Below, one piece after another: positions 56,265 to 63,950 of a DNA stretch of 64,000 nucleotides; the first letter of the stretch is position 1, and each line of letters opens with the position of its first letter. Under the pieces are notes generated by a model, which was not told the origin of the DNA, did no database searches, and saw only the letters and a program-made list of their open reading frames with translations. The DNA comes from Alphaproteobacteria bacterium. Lineage in GTDB: Bacteria; Pseudomonadota; Alphaproteobacteria; Micavibrionales; UBA2020. Position numbers and translations under genes: made by a program. The stretch is taken from the NCBI GenBank assembly GCA_016794125.1, contig JAEUKT010000002.1, positions 1,093,396-1,157,395 on the forward strand, given 5' to 3'.

Positions 56265-56408
56265 ATGGCCGGATTCCGTCACGTTTTCGCGGATTCGCGA
56301 CGAATCCTTGTTTTTAAAAGGTTTTCTGGAATTGTGCCCGCAGCGCGCCATTGGCGAAATCTGCCGCATTTTACGCTTATGCAAAATAATCCAGCGTTTT
56401 CAAGCCCT

Positions 56409-56426
56409 TTGTCACAGAACTGTCAC
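56409..56426 (+). promoter_or_regulatory. Putative PHO box
   Basis: TTGTCAC-agaa-CTGTCAC: two seven-base direct repeats separated by four bases, the spacing and sequence of PhoB binding sites (CTGTCAT-N4-CTGTCAT type). It lies about 130 bases upstream of the ECF sigma gene. No perfect -10 sits at the usual distance. Confidence 0.5.
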
Positions 56427-56555
56427 AAAGTCTTTCGCAACTGTTACTTGACCCGCAAATGGCGGTCACAAGCGGGGGCGATACTGGACTTATAGCGAGA
56501 CAACAACTCGCGGATACAAACACGAACTGGAAATAGAGATAAAGGAGTACACGCC

Positions 56556-57110
56556 ATGTTTGAACAAAAAGCACTCGTCAGCGAAATGGAAAACCTCCGC
56601 CGCTTTGCGCTGCGCCTGACGCGCAACGCCAGCGATGCAGAAGACCTGGTGCAATCGACGCTGCTGCGCGCCCTCGAGAAAAAAGAATATTTCGAGGAAG
56701 GCACGAACCTGTTCAGCTGGACATCCAAAATCATGTTCAACCTGTTTGCGTCGCAATACCGCCGCAAGAAGAAATTCGAAACCCAGTACGATCCCGAGCC
56801 GTACCTGAACAGCGCATCCGTCAGCGCGTCGCAGGAAACGACGACCGACCTTGCGAAAGTGAAAGAGTCGATGAAGCAGCTGTCGGCCGAACACCGCGAA
56901 ATGCTGGTGATGGTCTGCATCCGCGGGCTGCGCTACGAAGAAGTGTCTGAAATGCTGCAGATCCCGGTCGGCACCGTGCGTTCCCGCCTGTTCCGCGCCC
57001 GCAAGCAGCTGCAGGAAATTCTGGATACGCCTGCAACCAAGGTCGCGATCGGCGAACTCGGCAAGCCCGTCATCGAGCGTTACGAAGTAAGCACGATGGC
57101 ACAAGCGTAA
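56556..57110 (+). CDS. ECF sigma factor (EcfG-like)
   Basis: 184 residues. Region 2 is visible as LRRFALRLTRNASDAEDLVQSTLLRAL and FSWTSKIMFNLFASQYRR, region 4 as LSAEHREMLVMVCIRGLRYEEVSEML followed by the HTH PVGTVRSRLFRARKQL. The pattern is close to the general-stress EcfG group of alphaproteobacteria, although no NepR or PhyR gene is adjacent. An AAGGAG site lies upstream. The C-terminal 25 residues extend beyond the usual end. It is monocistronic with a terminator after it. Confidence 0.87.
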   Translation: MFEQKALVSEMENLRRFALRLTRNASDAEDLVQSTLLRALEKKEYFEEGTNLFSWTSKIMFNLFASQYRRKKKFETQYDPEPYLNSASVSASQETTTDLAKVKESMKQLSAEHREMLVMVCIRGLRYEEVSEMLQIPVGTVRSRLFRARKQLQEILDTPATKVAIGELGKPVIERYEVSTMAQA

Positions 57111-57135
57111 TCATTACCCCGCCCTCCAAATAGGA

Positions 57136-57170
57136 AAATCCCCCGGCTGCCCTCCGGGGGATTTTTCTTT
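57136..57170 (+). terminator. Rho-independent terminator after the ECF sigma gene
   Basis: AAATCCCCCGG-ctgccct-CCGGGGGATTT, perfect 11-bp stem, followed by TTCTTTTG. Confidence 0.92.
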
Positions 57171-57237
57171 TGCGGGGTTTTGTTACATGTCCGCAAATGG
57201 CTGGCGGCGGGAGGCGTGACTGCGCTATAACGGGGGC

Positions 57238-57732
57238 ATGGCATATGTGCACAAAATCGTCAAAACACCGGTCGGCGCATTGACGCTGGTCGCAAGCAGC
57301 AAAGGCCTTGCCGCCGTGCTGTGGGAAAACGACAAGCCGGGGCGCGTGCGATTGGATATCGGGCACGAAGACAAAAAGCATCCGGTGATCGCAGAGGCCG
57401 AACGGCAGCTGAAGGAATATTTCGCCGGCACGCGCAACCGTTTCGACCTGCCGCTTGATTTCACCGGCACGCCGTTCCAGAAAAAAGTCTGGCAGGCGCT
57501 GTGCCGCATCCCCTTCGGTGAAACCCGCAGCTATGCCGATATCGCGCGCGCGGTCGGCAGCCCCAAAGCCGTCCGCGCCGTCGGCTCCGCCAACGGCAAA
57601 AACCCCATATCGATCGTCGCCCCCTGCCACCGCGTCATCGGCAAGAACGGGAAACTGACCGGATTTGCGGGCGGGCTGGAGGTGAAGGAATTTTTATTGG
57701 GTTTGGAAAACCGCCAAGGTAAAATCATCTAG
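57238..57732 (+). CDS. ogt: Methylated-DNA-protein cysteine methyltransferase
   Basis: 164 residues. The active-site motif APCHRVIG has the acceptor Cys at about 130; TPFQKKVWQALCRIPFGETRSYADIA is the DNA-binding helix region, and AVGSANGKNPISIV precedes the active site. It transfers the O6-alkyl group of guanine to its own cysteine in a suicide reaction. No Ada domains are fused here; a separate Ada/AlkA protein is encoded at 49253. A short Gln/Gly/Lys tail ends the protein. Confidence 0.94.
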   Translation: MAYVHKIVKTPVGALTLVASSKGLAAVLWENDKPGRVRLDIGHEDKKHPVIAEAERQLKEYFAGTRNRFDLPLDFTGTPFQKKVWQALCRIPFGETRSYADIARAVGSPKAVRAVGSANGKNPISIVAPCHRVIGKNGKLTGFAGGLEVKEFLLGLENRQGKII

Positions 57733-57755
57733 CGATTGATTGAACGGGGGTTGTC

Positions 57756-58121
57756 ATGGCAAACGCGGTCGGCTGGTTTTAGATTTACGTGCACGATATG
57801 GCGCGCGCCAAGAAATTCTACGAAGCGGTATTCCAGCAAAATTTGCGCAAGCTCGATTCCCCGCACGATATGTGGGCCTTCGGATCCGACCTGCAGCAAT
57901 ACGGCGCCTCCGGCGCGCTGATTAAAATGGACGGCGCACCCTCAGGCTTCGCGGGCGCCCTCGTCTATTTCACCTGAGCCGATTGCACGGTCGAAGCCGA
58001 CCGCGCCACCAAAAACGGCGGCGACATCTTCAAACCCAAAACCTCGATCGGCCCCTACGGCTTCATCGCGCTGGTGCATGACACGGAAGGAAATATGATT
58101 GGATTGAATTCGATGCAGTAA
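57756..58121 (+). pseudogene. VOC/glyoxalase-family pseudogene with two nonsense codons
   Basis: One reading frame of 121 codons encodes a recognisable VOC (glyoxalase/bleomycin-resistance) protein: NAVGWF, then YVHDMARAKKFYEAVFQQ, WAFGSDLQQYGASGALIKMD, and finally GPYGFIALVHDTEGNMIGL. Two in-frame stops interrupt it: TAG at 57780-57782 (codon 9, where homologues have Glu) and TGA at 57975-57977 (codon 74, in the VYFT-x-ADC strand). No frameshift is present, so the decay is recent. Internal ATG 57798 could give a 59-residue N-terminal half only. Genome-wide recoding is unlikely because TAG and TGA end many genes here. Confidence 0.82.
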
Positions 58122-58184
58122 TCGCAAAAACGTTTGAATTAGAACGGGAAGAAGTTTAATCAACAATTGCCAGACTGAAGCTCT

Positions 58185-58634
58185 TCATTTTTTAGTTTTT
58201 TGTTTCAATAGTCTGGCAACTGAAGCGCTTAACTCCGAATCTTCCTTTAATGCTGACGCAAGCTTCTCCACAAACTCGGTTAAAACATTTCGGATATCTG
58301 TGGCCAGTTCCAGACAATGTTCATCTGTTTGATTGTGTAACCCTTCACTTAATGGAGAGTGTAACAATTGGAGCGGATTGTGACCGTTAATCAGAAGGGA
58401 CTGAGGCATGGCATGTTTAATTGCTTCAACTCCTTTACTAAACTGTGTCTCTAGTTTTGCTTTATTCAGTTCCTCTATGAGTTCATCGGGTGCACTCAGT
58501 GCTTTTGATACTCTAATGATTTCGTCAAAAATGTTATTCTTCTTTGCCTCGATGACACGGCGGTAGTAAGCAAAAGCAGCTATACCTAATGCTTTCTGAA
58601 GTGGCTGCGCGTTACTCGGCAATTTTTTGGTCAT
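58185..58634 (-). CDS. Hypothetical island protein (DUF4145/HEPN-like C-terminus)
   Basis: 149 residues, mainly helical. The second half contains SPLSEGLHNQTDEHCLELATD followed by RNVLTEFVEKLA, a pattern (S-x-GLH..TDE.C...A..IR..L) seen in the helical DUF4145-like/HEPN-related domains of bacterial accessory genes. The usual HEPN R-x4-6-H catalytic motif is not clearly present. Low GC and Lys-rich composition set it apart from the host. It is on the opposite strand to the other island genes and is bracketed by a 13-bp inverted repeat (58128-58140 / 58837-58849). Function unknown. Confidence 0.55.
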   Translation of the reverse strand: MTKKLPSNAQPLQKALGIAAFAYYRRVIEAKKNNIFDEIIRVSKALSAPDELIEELNKAKLETQFSKGVEAIKHAMPQSLLINGHNPLQLLHSPLSEGLHNQTDEHCLELATDIRNVLTEFVEKLASALKEDSELSASVARLLKQKTKK

Positions 58635-58884
58635 ATGTTGTAGCTTCTCTCTGTTTCTCTCGAACTAAAGAACTAGCCCGAAATTATTGCGGAAATATGG
58701 CGGCCTGTCAGCGGAATTAAATTACACATCAAATAATAAATTAGTTTCACCATTCTCGCCTATGTAAAACCCCGGGCTGTATCTTGATTTGTAATGATGG
58801 TTATCTAAGGTTGTAATTTCTTTTAAGGTCAGCGAAAATTCAAACGTTTATTTTATGGGCATAAATAATTAAGGGCAGATTTTA

Positions 58885-59334
58885 ATGAGAATTTCTATAG
58901 AGATTAAAGACGAGAAAAAGACCGCGCTTATCCATCACCTGCGCGGCAAGAAAACAGCTAAAGAATTTATCACTATGTGCGTCGATGCCGGTTTGGGAGT
59001 CGCGCTTCAGCAGATGCGCGACAAGCAGAAAATAATCTCATCGAATATGCCAGTTTTAAGGCTCTCTGCCGCAAATCCAGCTTTTAAGATGCTGAGTATA
59101 GAAGCTGTTAACGCGGCGCTGAAAGAAAAAAAATCCTCTAATCCGATAAACAACGAAGTCGCAAGACTCGTCGCAATTTACACTAGGGAGTTGCGCGATA
59201 TAGCTGCAAAAAACGGCAATAAATTGCCGCGGACATTTAAAACTTCTTTAAACAAACCTATTGAAGAAGTGGCTTTGAAAATTACGGCACACATAGTGTG
59301 GAGTATGTCTAAAAAAACAGTCAAGAGTTCTTGA
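58885..59334 (+). CDS. Hypothetical island protein
   Basis: 149 residues, basic, helical, with no membrane segment. It begins MRISIEIKDEKKTALIHHLR; the RISIEI..EKK..L..HL opening is reminiscent of a ribbon-helix-helix strand/helix but is not conclusive. An AAGGG site precedes the ATG by about eight bases. It is followed 31 bases later by a membrane-anchored protein. No known family is recognised. Confidence 0.5.
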   Translation: MRISIEIKDEKKTALIHHLRGKKTAKEFITMCVDAGLGVALQQMRDKQKIISSNMPVLRLSAANPAFKMLSIEAVNAALKEKKSSNPINNEVARLVAIYTRELRDIAAKNGNKLPRTFKTSLNKPIEEVALKITAHIVWSMSKKTVKSS

Positions 59335-59365
59335 TAAACTAACTTACAGAAAGCCGGGTAACGTG

Positions 59366-60022
59366 ATGAAGCTTGCCGCAATTTTTACCTCAATAATATT
59401 GCTGGGATTATGGGCGCTGTATGTTTCTGGCCTGCCAAAAATGACTGGGCCTGGAATGGCAGTTACGTCGGAAATGATGACGGTATCGCTTTCTTTGCCA
59501 AATGGGATACGCCTCAATATCCCGAAAGCTTATCTTGTTAAAGTAGATAATTGGAGAGGCGGTGAACAAAATTATATCAACATAGACGCTGACGTATCAG
59601 ATATGAAACCGATTGATGCTGCACGGCAATACGCGCCTGATGAGATTATTCAAATCAGATTAAAGAGTATGTCTAGCAAAGAATTTGATAATTGGATTGC
59701 TAAGGTCCAAACTCTAAGTTTGTATTTTGAACCCTCCCAATATGGACTCATGAAGGTCAAGGAGGATTATTTTAAAAAAGAAAATATTGATTTTCCCGGT
59801 AGTTATCCGCCGCGTGAGGATGTTTACTACTCAAGAATGCAAGGAAGATTTGTAAAGGTAAGCTGCAGAACAGTTCCATTAGAAGTTAATTGTGTTGTCG
59901 ACACAAATTTCGGTTTGGTAAAAGCAAGCTACATTATTGGCAGAAATCACATTCCCAAGAGCTGGCAGGCAATTGATTCAAAAGTTGAAAAACTCATGAC
60001 AACATTCATTCAGGATCGGTGA
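59366..60022 (+). CDS. Hypothetical membrane-anchored island protein
   Basis: About 218 residues from ATG 59366 (GTG 59363 is the alternative). An N-terminal helix (AAIFTSIILLGLWALYVSGL) anchors or exports it; the remainder looks like a mixed alpha/beta soluble domain with two cysteines (VSCRTVPLEVNCVVD) that could form a disulfide outside the membrane. GRNHIPKSWQAIDSKVEKL near the end is reminiscent of lipoprotein-like tails in plasmid or phage accessory proteins. It is five bases before the recombinase remnant. No family is recognised. Confidence 0.5.
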   Translation: MKLAAIFTSIILLGLWALYVSGLPKMTGPGMAVTSEMMTVSLSLPNGIRLNIPKAYLVKVDNWRGGEQNYINIDADVSDMKPIDAARQYAPDEIIQIRLKSMSSKEFDNWIAKVQTLSLYFEPSQYGLMKVKEDYFKKENIDFPGSYPPREDVYYSRMQGRFVKVSCRTVPLEVNCVVDTNFGLVKASYIIGRNHIPKSWQAIDSKVEKLMTTFIQDR

Positions 60023-60027
60023 CTTAA

Positions 60028-60486
60028 ATGGCTGAAGACATACATGGTATGCAAGAAGTCGAAGCTTTGTTTCTAAAATCTGTCCTCGATACTGGCGATC
60101 GCGGCGGTTATTATTTAAGTTATTATAATATCTCATACTCTATTGATCCATTTGGCCTTGATGCAGTGAGCGGACGCGATCAGCCCATTCCCGATGTTAG
60201 GAGAATCACAGTTTATCCCGGCAAGATTAAAATCACTCTCACAGATGCAGAAGTCGAAGTCCCGTTTGAGCCGGTTCAGTCTGGTCGGAGCTTCCTTATT
60301 CCCAACAACGTCTCAATAAGAGATCCACTTGATCTTCCAGTGCCACAACTGAAAGCACTGGTTCAGGGGACTATCTGGCGCGATGAACATTTTGCCGGAA
60401 TGTCCATGCGCGATATCGCCAACCGTGCGGGAACAGATGAGCGCCATGTGCGCCGCCTCATCACAAACAGCCTCACGATCATTTAA
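60028..60486 (+). CDS. C-terminal remnant of a serine recombinase
   Basis: 152 residues. The catalytic resolvase domain is absent, but the order VRRITVYPGKIKITLTDAE, FLIPNNVSIRDP, then LKALVQGTIWRDEHFAGMSM and the helix-turn-helix RDIANRAGTDERHVRRLI matches the zinc-free C-terminal region of large alphaproteobacterial serine recombinases. These normally end FLAPDIVEAIL; here the protein stops after TNSLTII. It may be a truncated leftover or a domesticated DNA-binding protein. A terminator follows 28 bases later. Its presence next to tRNA-Ser supports integration of this island. Confidence 0.6.
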   Translation: MAEDIHGMQEVEALFLKSVLDTGDRGGYYLSYYNISYSIDPFGLDAVSGRDQPIPDVRRITVYPGKIKITLTDAEVEVPFEPVQSGRSFLIPNNVSIRDPLDLPVPQLKALVQGTIWRDEHFAGMSMRDIANRAGTDERHVRRLITNSLTII

Positions 60487-60513
60487 TAACAAGAGAGCAA
60501 GTCGCGGATTTCC

Positions 60514-60539
60514 GCCAGTTTGAACCGGACTGGCTTTTT
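60514..60539 (+). terminator. Rho-independent terminator after the recombinase remnant
   Basis: GCCAGT-ttgaaccgg-ACTGGC followed by TTTTT. Confidence 0.75.
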
Positions 60540-60611
60540 ACCATTCTGAGAGAAATGATACTTGTCAGGGTAGAGGCGCGGTTTCTCAGGTGTCCGGTTT
60601 AAAACCCAGAA

Positions 60612-60646
60612 GCGCACATATGCGGCAATTGCGCGCATATGTGCGC
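60612..60646. repeat. Long palindrome beside tRNA-Ser
   Basis: GCGCACATATGCG pairs exactly with CGCATATGTGCGC (13 bp) around gcaattgcg, itself nearly self-complementary. It lies 36 bases from the 3' end of tRNA-Ser. In the tRNA direction it is followed by TTCTGGGTTTT, so it may terminate the tRNA transcript, or mark the island junction. Confidence 0.65.
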
Positions 60647-60681
60647 AATTTTCTCAAGAATGCCGCTTCGGGCAGAATAGA

Positions 60682-60771
60682 TGGCGGAGAGGATGAGATT
60701 CGAACTCACGAAACCTGTTACAGTTTACCCGCTTTCCAGGCGAGCGCCTTCAACCGCTCGGCCACCTCTCC
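60682..60771 (-). tRNA. tRNA-Ser (anticodon GGA)
   Basis: On the minus strand the 90-base gene begins GGAGAGGTGGCCGAGCGG and ends TCCTCTCCGCCA, including an encoded CCA. The acceptor stem GGAGAGG/CCTCTCC is perfect, the anticodon loop CTGGAAA has GGA (reads UCC/UCU), the long variable arm GGTAAACTGTAACAGGTTTC is typical of class II tRNA-Ser, and the T loop GTTCGAATC is standard. Its 3' end faces the AT-rich island, consistent with use as an integration site. Confidence 0.97.
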
Positions 60772-60849
60772 GCGAGCGATACAGGGGGGCAGAGTACCCT
60801 TAAACAGCGGGTTTCTTCAAGCTTAATTTATGTCAACGATAACAGGCGA

Positions 60850-61686
60850 TTAACCGATGCCGGACAGGGCGGGCGTCGTTTGGGTTTGCGTGATTTCCAC
60901 CGTATCGCCCACATGAACCACGCCGGTCGATTCCGGGATTCCGTTCTGGCCGAACACCACGCCGGTCATGCCGGGCTCGCGCATCAGGCGGAATGTCTTG
61001 AGGGTTTTGAGAGGTTCGTTATCGGGACTGCGGAGGCCAAGCTGCTGGTCGGTCGTTGTCACGGCGCAGCGCAGGCAGGGTTTCGGCAGGTCGATCACCG
61101 TGCCGCGGATGCGGATCTTGCGCCATGTATCCTCGCTCCATGCGGGCGCGCCGCTGATGACGATATTGGGGCGGAAGCGGTTCATGGGCAGCGGATGCGC
61201 CATGCGCGTGTTCAGGTCGGCGAGCGATTCCGCGAGCGTCACCAGCACGGGGAAATCGTCGGCGAAGCTGGTGGGCGTATCTGGTTCGGCCTGCGATGAC
61301 GCGATGGTACGCGGCAACCCGCCCTGCCAGACCAGATGCGCGCGGAAACCCAGCGCCTGTGAAACCCATTTATCGGCGGCGGCACCAGCGGCATAGGCCT
61401 CCACCTGCTGCTTCCAGATGGTGACGGTGTGTTTTTGCGCATGCGGCGACGGAAAATCGATGCCGATGGCGGAACCGTTCAACCCCAGCGCCAGCATGTC
61501 GCCCGCAATCGCCGTTTCGATGGCGGCCATGGCGGGTACTTCACGCTGCGTTGCGAATTTATAGTTTTCATCGACGATCATCCAGCGCCGATCATGCGCG
61601 AGGCCGCGTTGTTCCAACGCGGCCTCGGTCACATCAACAGCCCGGCATCCCTTGACGGGATAGATATGCAGGCTTTCGACTTTCAA
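60850..61686 (-). CDS. MOSC domain protein (YcbX-like)
   Basis: 278 residues. An N-terminal MOSC_N barrel (LHIYPVKGCRAVDVTEAAL, HDRRWMIVDENYKF) is followed by the MOSC domain with RFRPNIVISGAPAWSEDTW and PKPCLRCAVTTTDQ, whose Cys is the expected molybdenum-cofactor ligand in the YcbX/mARC group. Such proteins reduce N-hydroxylated compounds. No ferredoxin domain is fused, so an external electron donor is needed. It starts two bases after the slipin stop and is the last gene of the NfeD-slipin-MOSC operon. Confidence 0.85.
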   Translation of the reverse strand: MKVESLHIYPVKGCRAVDVTEAALEQRGLAHDRRWMIVDENYKFATQREVPAMAAIETAIAGDMLALGLNGSAIGIDFPSPHAQKHTVTIWKQQVEAYAAGAAADKWVSQALGFRAHLVWQGGLPRTIASSQAEPDTPTSFADDFPVLVTLAESLADLNTRMAHPLPMNRFRPNIVISGAPAWSEDTWRKIRIRGTVIDLPKPCLRCAVTTTDQQLGLRSPDNEPLKTLKTFRLMREPGMTGVVFGQNGIPESTGVVHVGDTVEITQTQTTPALSGIG

Positions 61687-61688
61687 GA

Positions 61689-62426
61689 TCAGGTCAGTTT
61701 TTTCAGGAAGTCCATCGGCAGCGGCAGGATGATCGTGCTGCTGCGGTCATTGGCGATATCCTGGAACGCCGACAGGTAACGGAGCTGCATGGCGTTGGAA
61801 CCCGCAAGCTTGTTGGCGGCCTCCACCAGCTTGTCGGCGGCCTGCAATTCCCCTTCGGCGGAGATGATTTTGGCGCGGCGTTCGCGTTCTGCTTCTGCCT
61901 GGCGGCCGATGGCGCGGATCATGCTTTCGGCAAGGTCGATATGCTTCAGCGCGACGTTCTGCACCTTGATGCCCCACTGGTCGGTCTGGCCGTCCAGCAG
62001 CTCGCGGATATCGAACGACAGTTTGTCGCGCGCGGTCAGCAGGTCGTCGAGTTCATGCTTGCCCAGCACTTCGCGGAGCGTGGTTTGCGACAGTTCGGAG
62101 GTTGCGCGCATGAAATCGGCCACGTTGTTGATCGCCTTTTCGGGCGCGACGACGCGGTAGTAAACGACCGCGTTGACCTTCACCGAAATGTTGTCTTTCG
62201 AGATAATGTCCTGGCTCGGCACGTCGATGGTGCGCACGCGCAGGTCGATGCGGGTCATCGACTGGATGATCGGGATCAGCAGGATCAGGCCGGGGCCCTT
62301 GACGCCCGAATAACGGCCGAGGGTATAGACGACGCCGCGTTCATATTCTTTCAAAATCCGTACGGCATAGCCGAGGAAGATGAGAGCCATGACAAAGAAA
62401 AAGCCGACAAATCCGATGCCGCCCAT
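61689..62426 (-). CDS. Slipin (SPFH/stomatin-family) membrane protein
   Basis: 245 residues. One N-terminal membrane hairpin (GFVGFFFVMALIFLGYAVRI) precedes the SPFH domain: KEYERGVVYTLGRYSGVKGP, DLRVRTIDVPSQDIISKDN, then coiled GRQAEAERERRAKIISAEGE and a final LSAFQDIANDRSSTIILP. Slipins form large ring-like membrane assemblies. The gene follows an NfeD homologue by about 50 bases; slipin-NfeD pairs are widely conserved and thought to act together in membrane microdomains, with NfeD as a protease partner in some cases. Confidence 0.92.
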   Translation of the reverse strand: MGGIGFVGFFFVMALIFLGYAVRILKEYERGVVYTLGRYSGVKGPGLILLIPIIQSMTRIDLRVRTIDVPSQDIISKDNISVKVNAVVYYRVVAPEKAINNVADFMRATSELSQTTLREVLGKHELDDLLTARDKLSFDIRELLDGQTDQWGIKVQNVALKHIDLAESMIRAIGRQAEAERERRAKIISAEGELQAADKLVEAANKLAGSNAMQLRYLSAFQDIANDRSSTIILPLPMDFLKKLT

Positions 62427-62475
62427 GTGTGAAAATCCTTTCGCTGGTTAAGTTTTATCGCTGGTTATCAGGTCA

Positions 62476-63849
62476 TTATTCGGGTTTGACGATCAGGCGC
62501 AGGCCGTCGATTTCGACCACCCTCACCATATCGCCAGGGTTGATAATAAATTCGGGCGCGGCCGCCGACGCCTTCCAGATTTCGCCGGTGATGCGCACTT
62601 CGCCGTGGCCTTGCGACCAGGTCAGCACTTGCGCGGGCGTTTGCAGCAATTCTTCCTGCCCCGTCATCGTGGGGTTGCGCTGTGCGCGCAGGGTGACGGC
62701 GACCAGCACGGACAGGAAGCCCAGACTGGTCACGGTTGTCGCGCCGATCAACCACGGGTCTATCCCGAAATTCGGGTCCACACTATCGATGAGCATCGTC
62801 GCCCCGACCGCGAAGGAAATCGCGCCCCCGATCCCCAGCGCGCCAAACGCCGGTGCAAAGGCTTCGCCGATCATCAGCGCGATACCGGTCAGCATCAGCG
62901 CAAGCCCCGTGTAATCGACGGGCAGCACGTTCATCGCGAACAGGCCAAGGATAAAGCTGATGATGCCGATCACGCCCGGCAAAATCGCGCCCGGGTTGAT
63001 GCATTCATAGATCAGGCCGTAAGACCCCAGCGTCATGAGCATGAAGGCGACGTTCGGATGCGCGATCACGCCCAGCAGCTCGGTGCGCCAGTCGGATTCA
63101 AGGCGCTCGATGCGGGCGTTTTTGGTGTTCAGTTTCAGGGTCTTGTTCTGCGCCATTTTCACGGTGCGGCCATCGACCTTTTCCAGCAATTCGTTCACGT
63201 CGATTGCGATCAGGTCGATTGCTTTCTTGGCGAGCGATTCCGTGGCGGTCAGGCTTTCCGCGTCGCGCACCGCGCGCTCCGCCCATTCGGCGTTGCGGCC
63301 GCGCAATTCGGCAAGGCCGCGGATGTATGCGGCGGCGTCATTCACCATTTTATGTTCCAGCGTCGATTTCGGCTGCACCGATTTCGGGTCGGTCATGGAA
63401 GGATCGTTGCTTTCCGACGGGCTGTTTTCGCCCATGCGGATCGGCGTGGCCGCACCGATGACGGTCGAGGGGGCCATCGCCGCGATATGGCTCGCGTAAA
63501 GGATGTAGGTGCCGGCCGATGCCGCATGCGATCCGGGCGGCGATACGTAAGTCGCGACCGGCACGGGGCTGTCGAGGATGATCTGGATGATCGTCTGCAT
63601 GGAATCGTAAAGCCCGCCGGGGGTCTGCATTTCCAGCACGGCGATATCGGCCTTGCGCTTGGCGGCTTCGGCCAGGCCGCGGCGGATAAGGTCGAGCGAG
63701 GCGGGGCTGATCATGCCCTCCACCTTGATGACGACGGCGAGCGGCTGGTTGACGGGCGGCGCGTCTTCGGCCGGTGCCTGCGCCAGCTGGAACAGCAGGA
63801 AACCAACGATCCACAACACGGTGCAAAGGTGTTTGAGATATTTTTTCAT
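62476..63849 (-). CDS. NfeD-family membrane serine protease
   Basis: 457 residues from ATG 63849. A signal peptide (MKKYLKHLCTVLWIVGFLLF, cleavage after AQA) precedes a ClpP-class protease domain with PGGLYDSMQTI and SPPGSHAASAGTYILYASH, where the Ser of AASAG is the expected nucleophile and MAPSTVIGAATP follows. Four or five membrane helices (about 270-390) lead to a C-terminal OB-fold NfeD domain with GEVRITGEIWKASA. The frame is open 13 codons further 5' without a good start. It precedes the slipin gene. Confidence 0.9.
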   Translation of the reverse strand: MKKYLKHLCTVLWIVGFLLFQLAQAPAEDAPPVNQPLAVVIKVEGMISPASLDLIRRGLAEAAKRKADIAVLEMQTPGGLYDSMQTIIQIILDSPVPVATYVSPPGSHAASAGTYILYASHIAAMAPSTVIGAATPIRMGENSPSESNDPSMTDPKSVQPKSTLEHKMVNDAAAYIRGLAELRGRNAEWAERAVRDAESLTATESLAKKAIDLIAIDVNELLEKVDGRTVKMAQNKTLKLNTKNARIERLESDWRTELLGVIAHPNVAFMLMTLGSYGLIYECINPGAILPGVIGIISFILGLFAMNVLPVDYTGLALMLTGIALMIGEAFAPAFGALGIGGAISFAVGATMLIDSVDPNFGIDPWLIGATTVTSLGFLSVLVAVTLRAQRNPTMTGQEELLQTPAQVLTWSQGHGEVRITGEIWKASAAAPEFIINPGDMVRVVEIDGLRLIVKPE

Positions 63850-63950
63850 GGCAATACCCGGACGTGAAAATGCGCAACGCAACGACATGCGAATTCTAGC
63901 AAAATACTAGCGGGGCAGACTATATAATCCGTTAACCGGCTTATGGGTAA

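Larger units (their letters stand above)
56208..56555 (+). other. Intergenic region upstream of the ECF sigma gene
   Basis: 348 bases. It holds the terminator of the dioxygenase operon, the PHO-box-like direct repeat at 56409-56426, and a third TCACA-containing segment near 56465. A good GGAG ribosome-binding site precedes the sigma-factor ATG. I found no clear EcfG-type GGAAC/CGTT promoter here and no gene. Confidence 0.5.
58122..60681. mobile_element. AT-rich island at tRNA-Ser with recombinase remnant
   Basis: This stretch is visibly AT-rich compared with its GC-rich surroundings and uses different codons (many TTA, AAA, ATA). It holds four genes without recognisable core functions, one of which is the C-terminal part of a serine recombinase. 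It ends 36 bases beyond a long palindrome at the 3' side of tRNA-Ser, a common integration site. The other end abuts a VOC gene carrying two nonsense codons. No clear att repeat of the tRNA end was found at the left side, so the boundary there is approximate and the element is probably degraded. Confidence 0.6.

Noticed and set aside
57756-58121. Stop-codon reassignment or selenocysteine in the VOC gene
   Set aside because: Both TAG and TGA interrupt the frame and both end other genes here; no SECIS-like hairpin was seen after the TGA.
60590-60826. Plus-strand frame with GGEDEIRTHETCYS
   Set aside because: It runs across tRNA-Ser; this peptide string is the well-known false translation of such tRNA genes.
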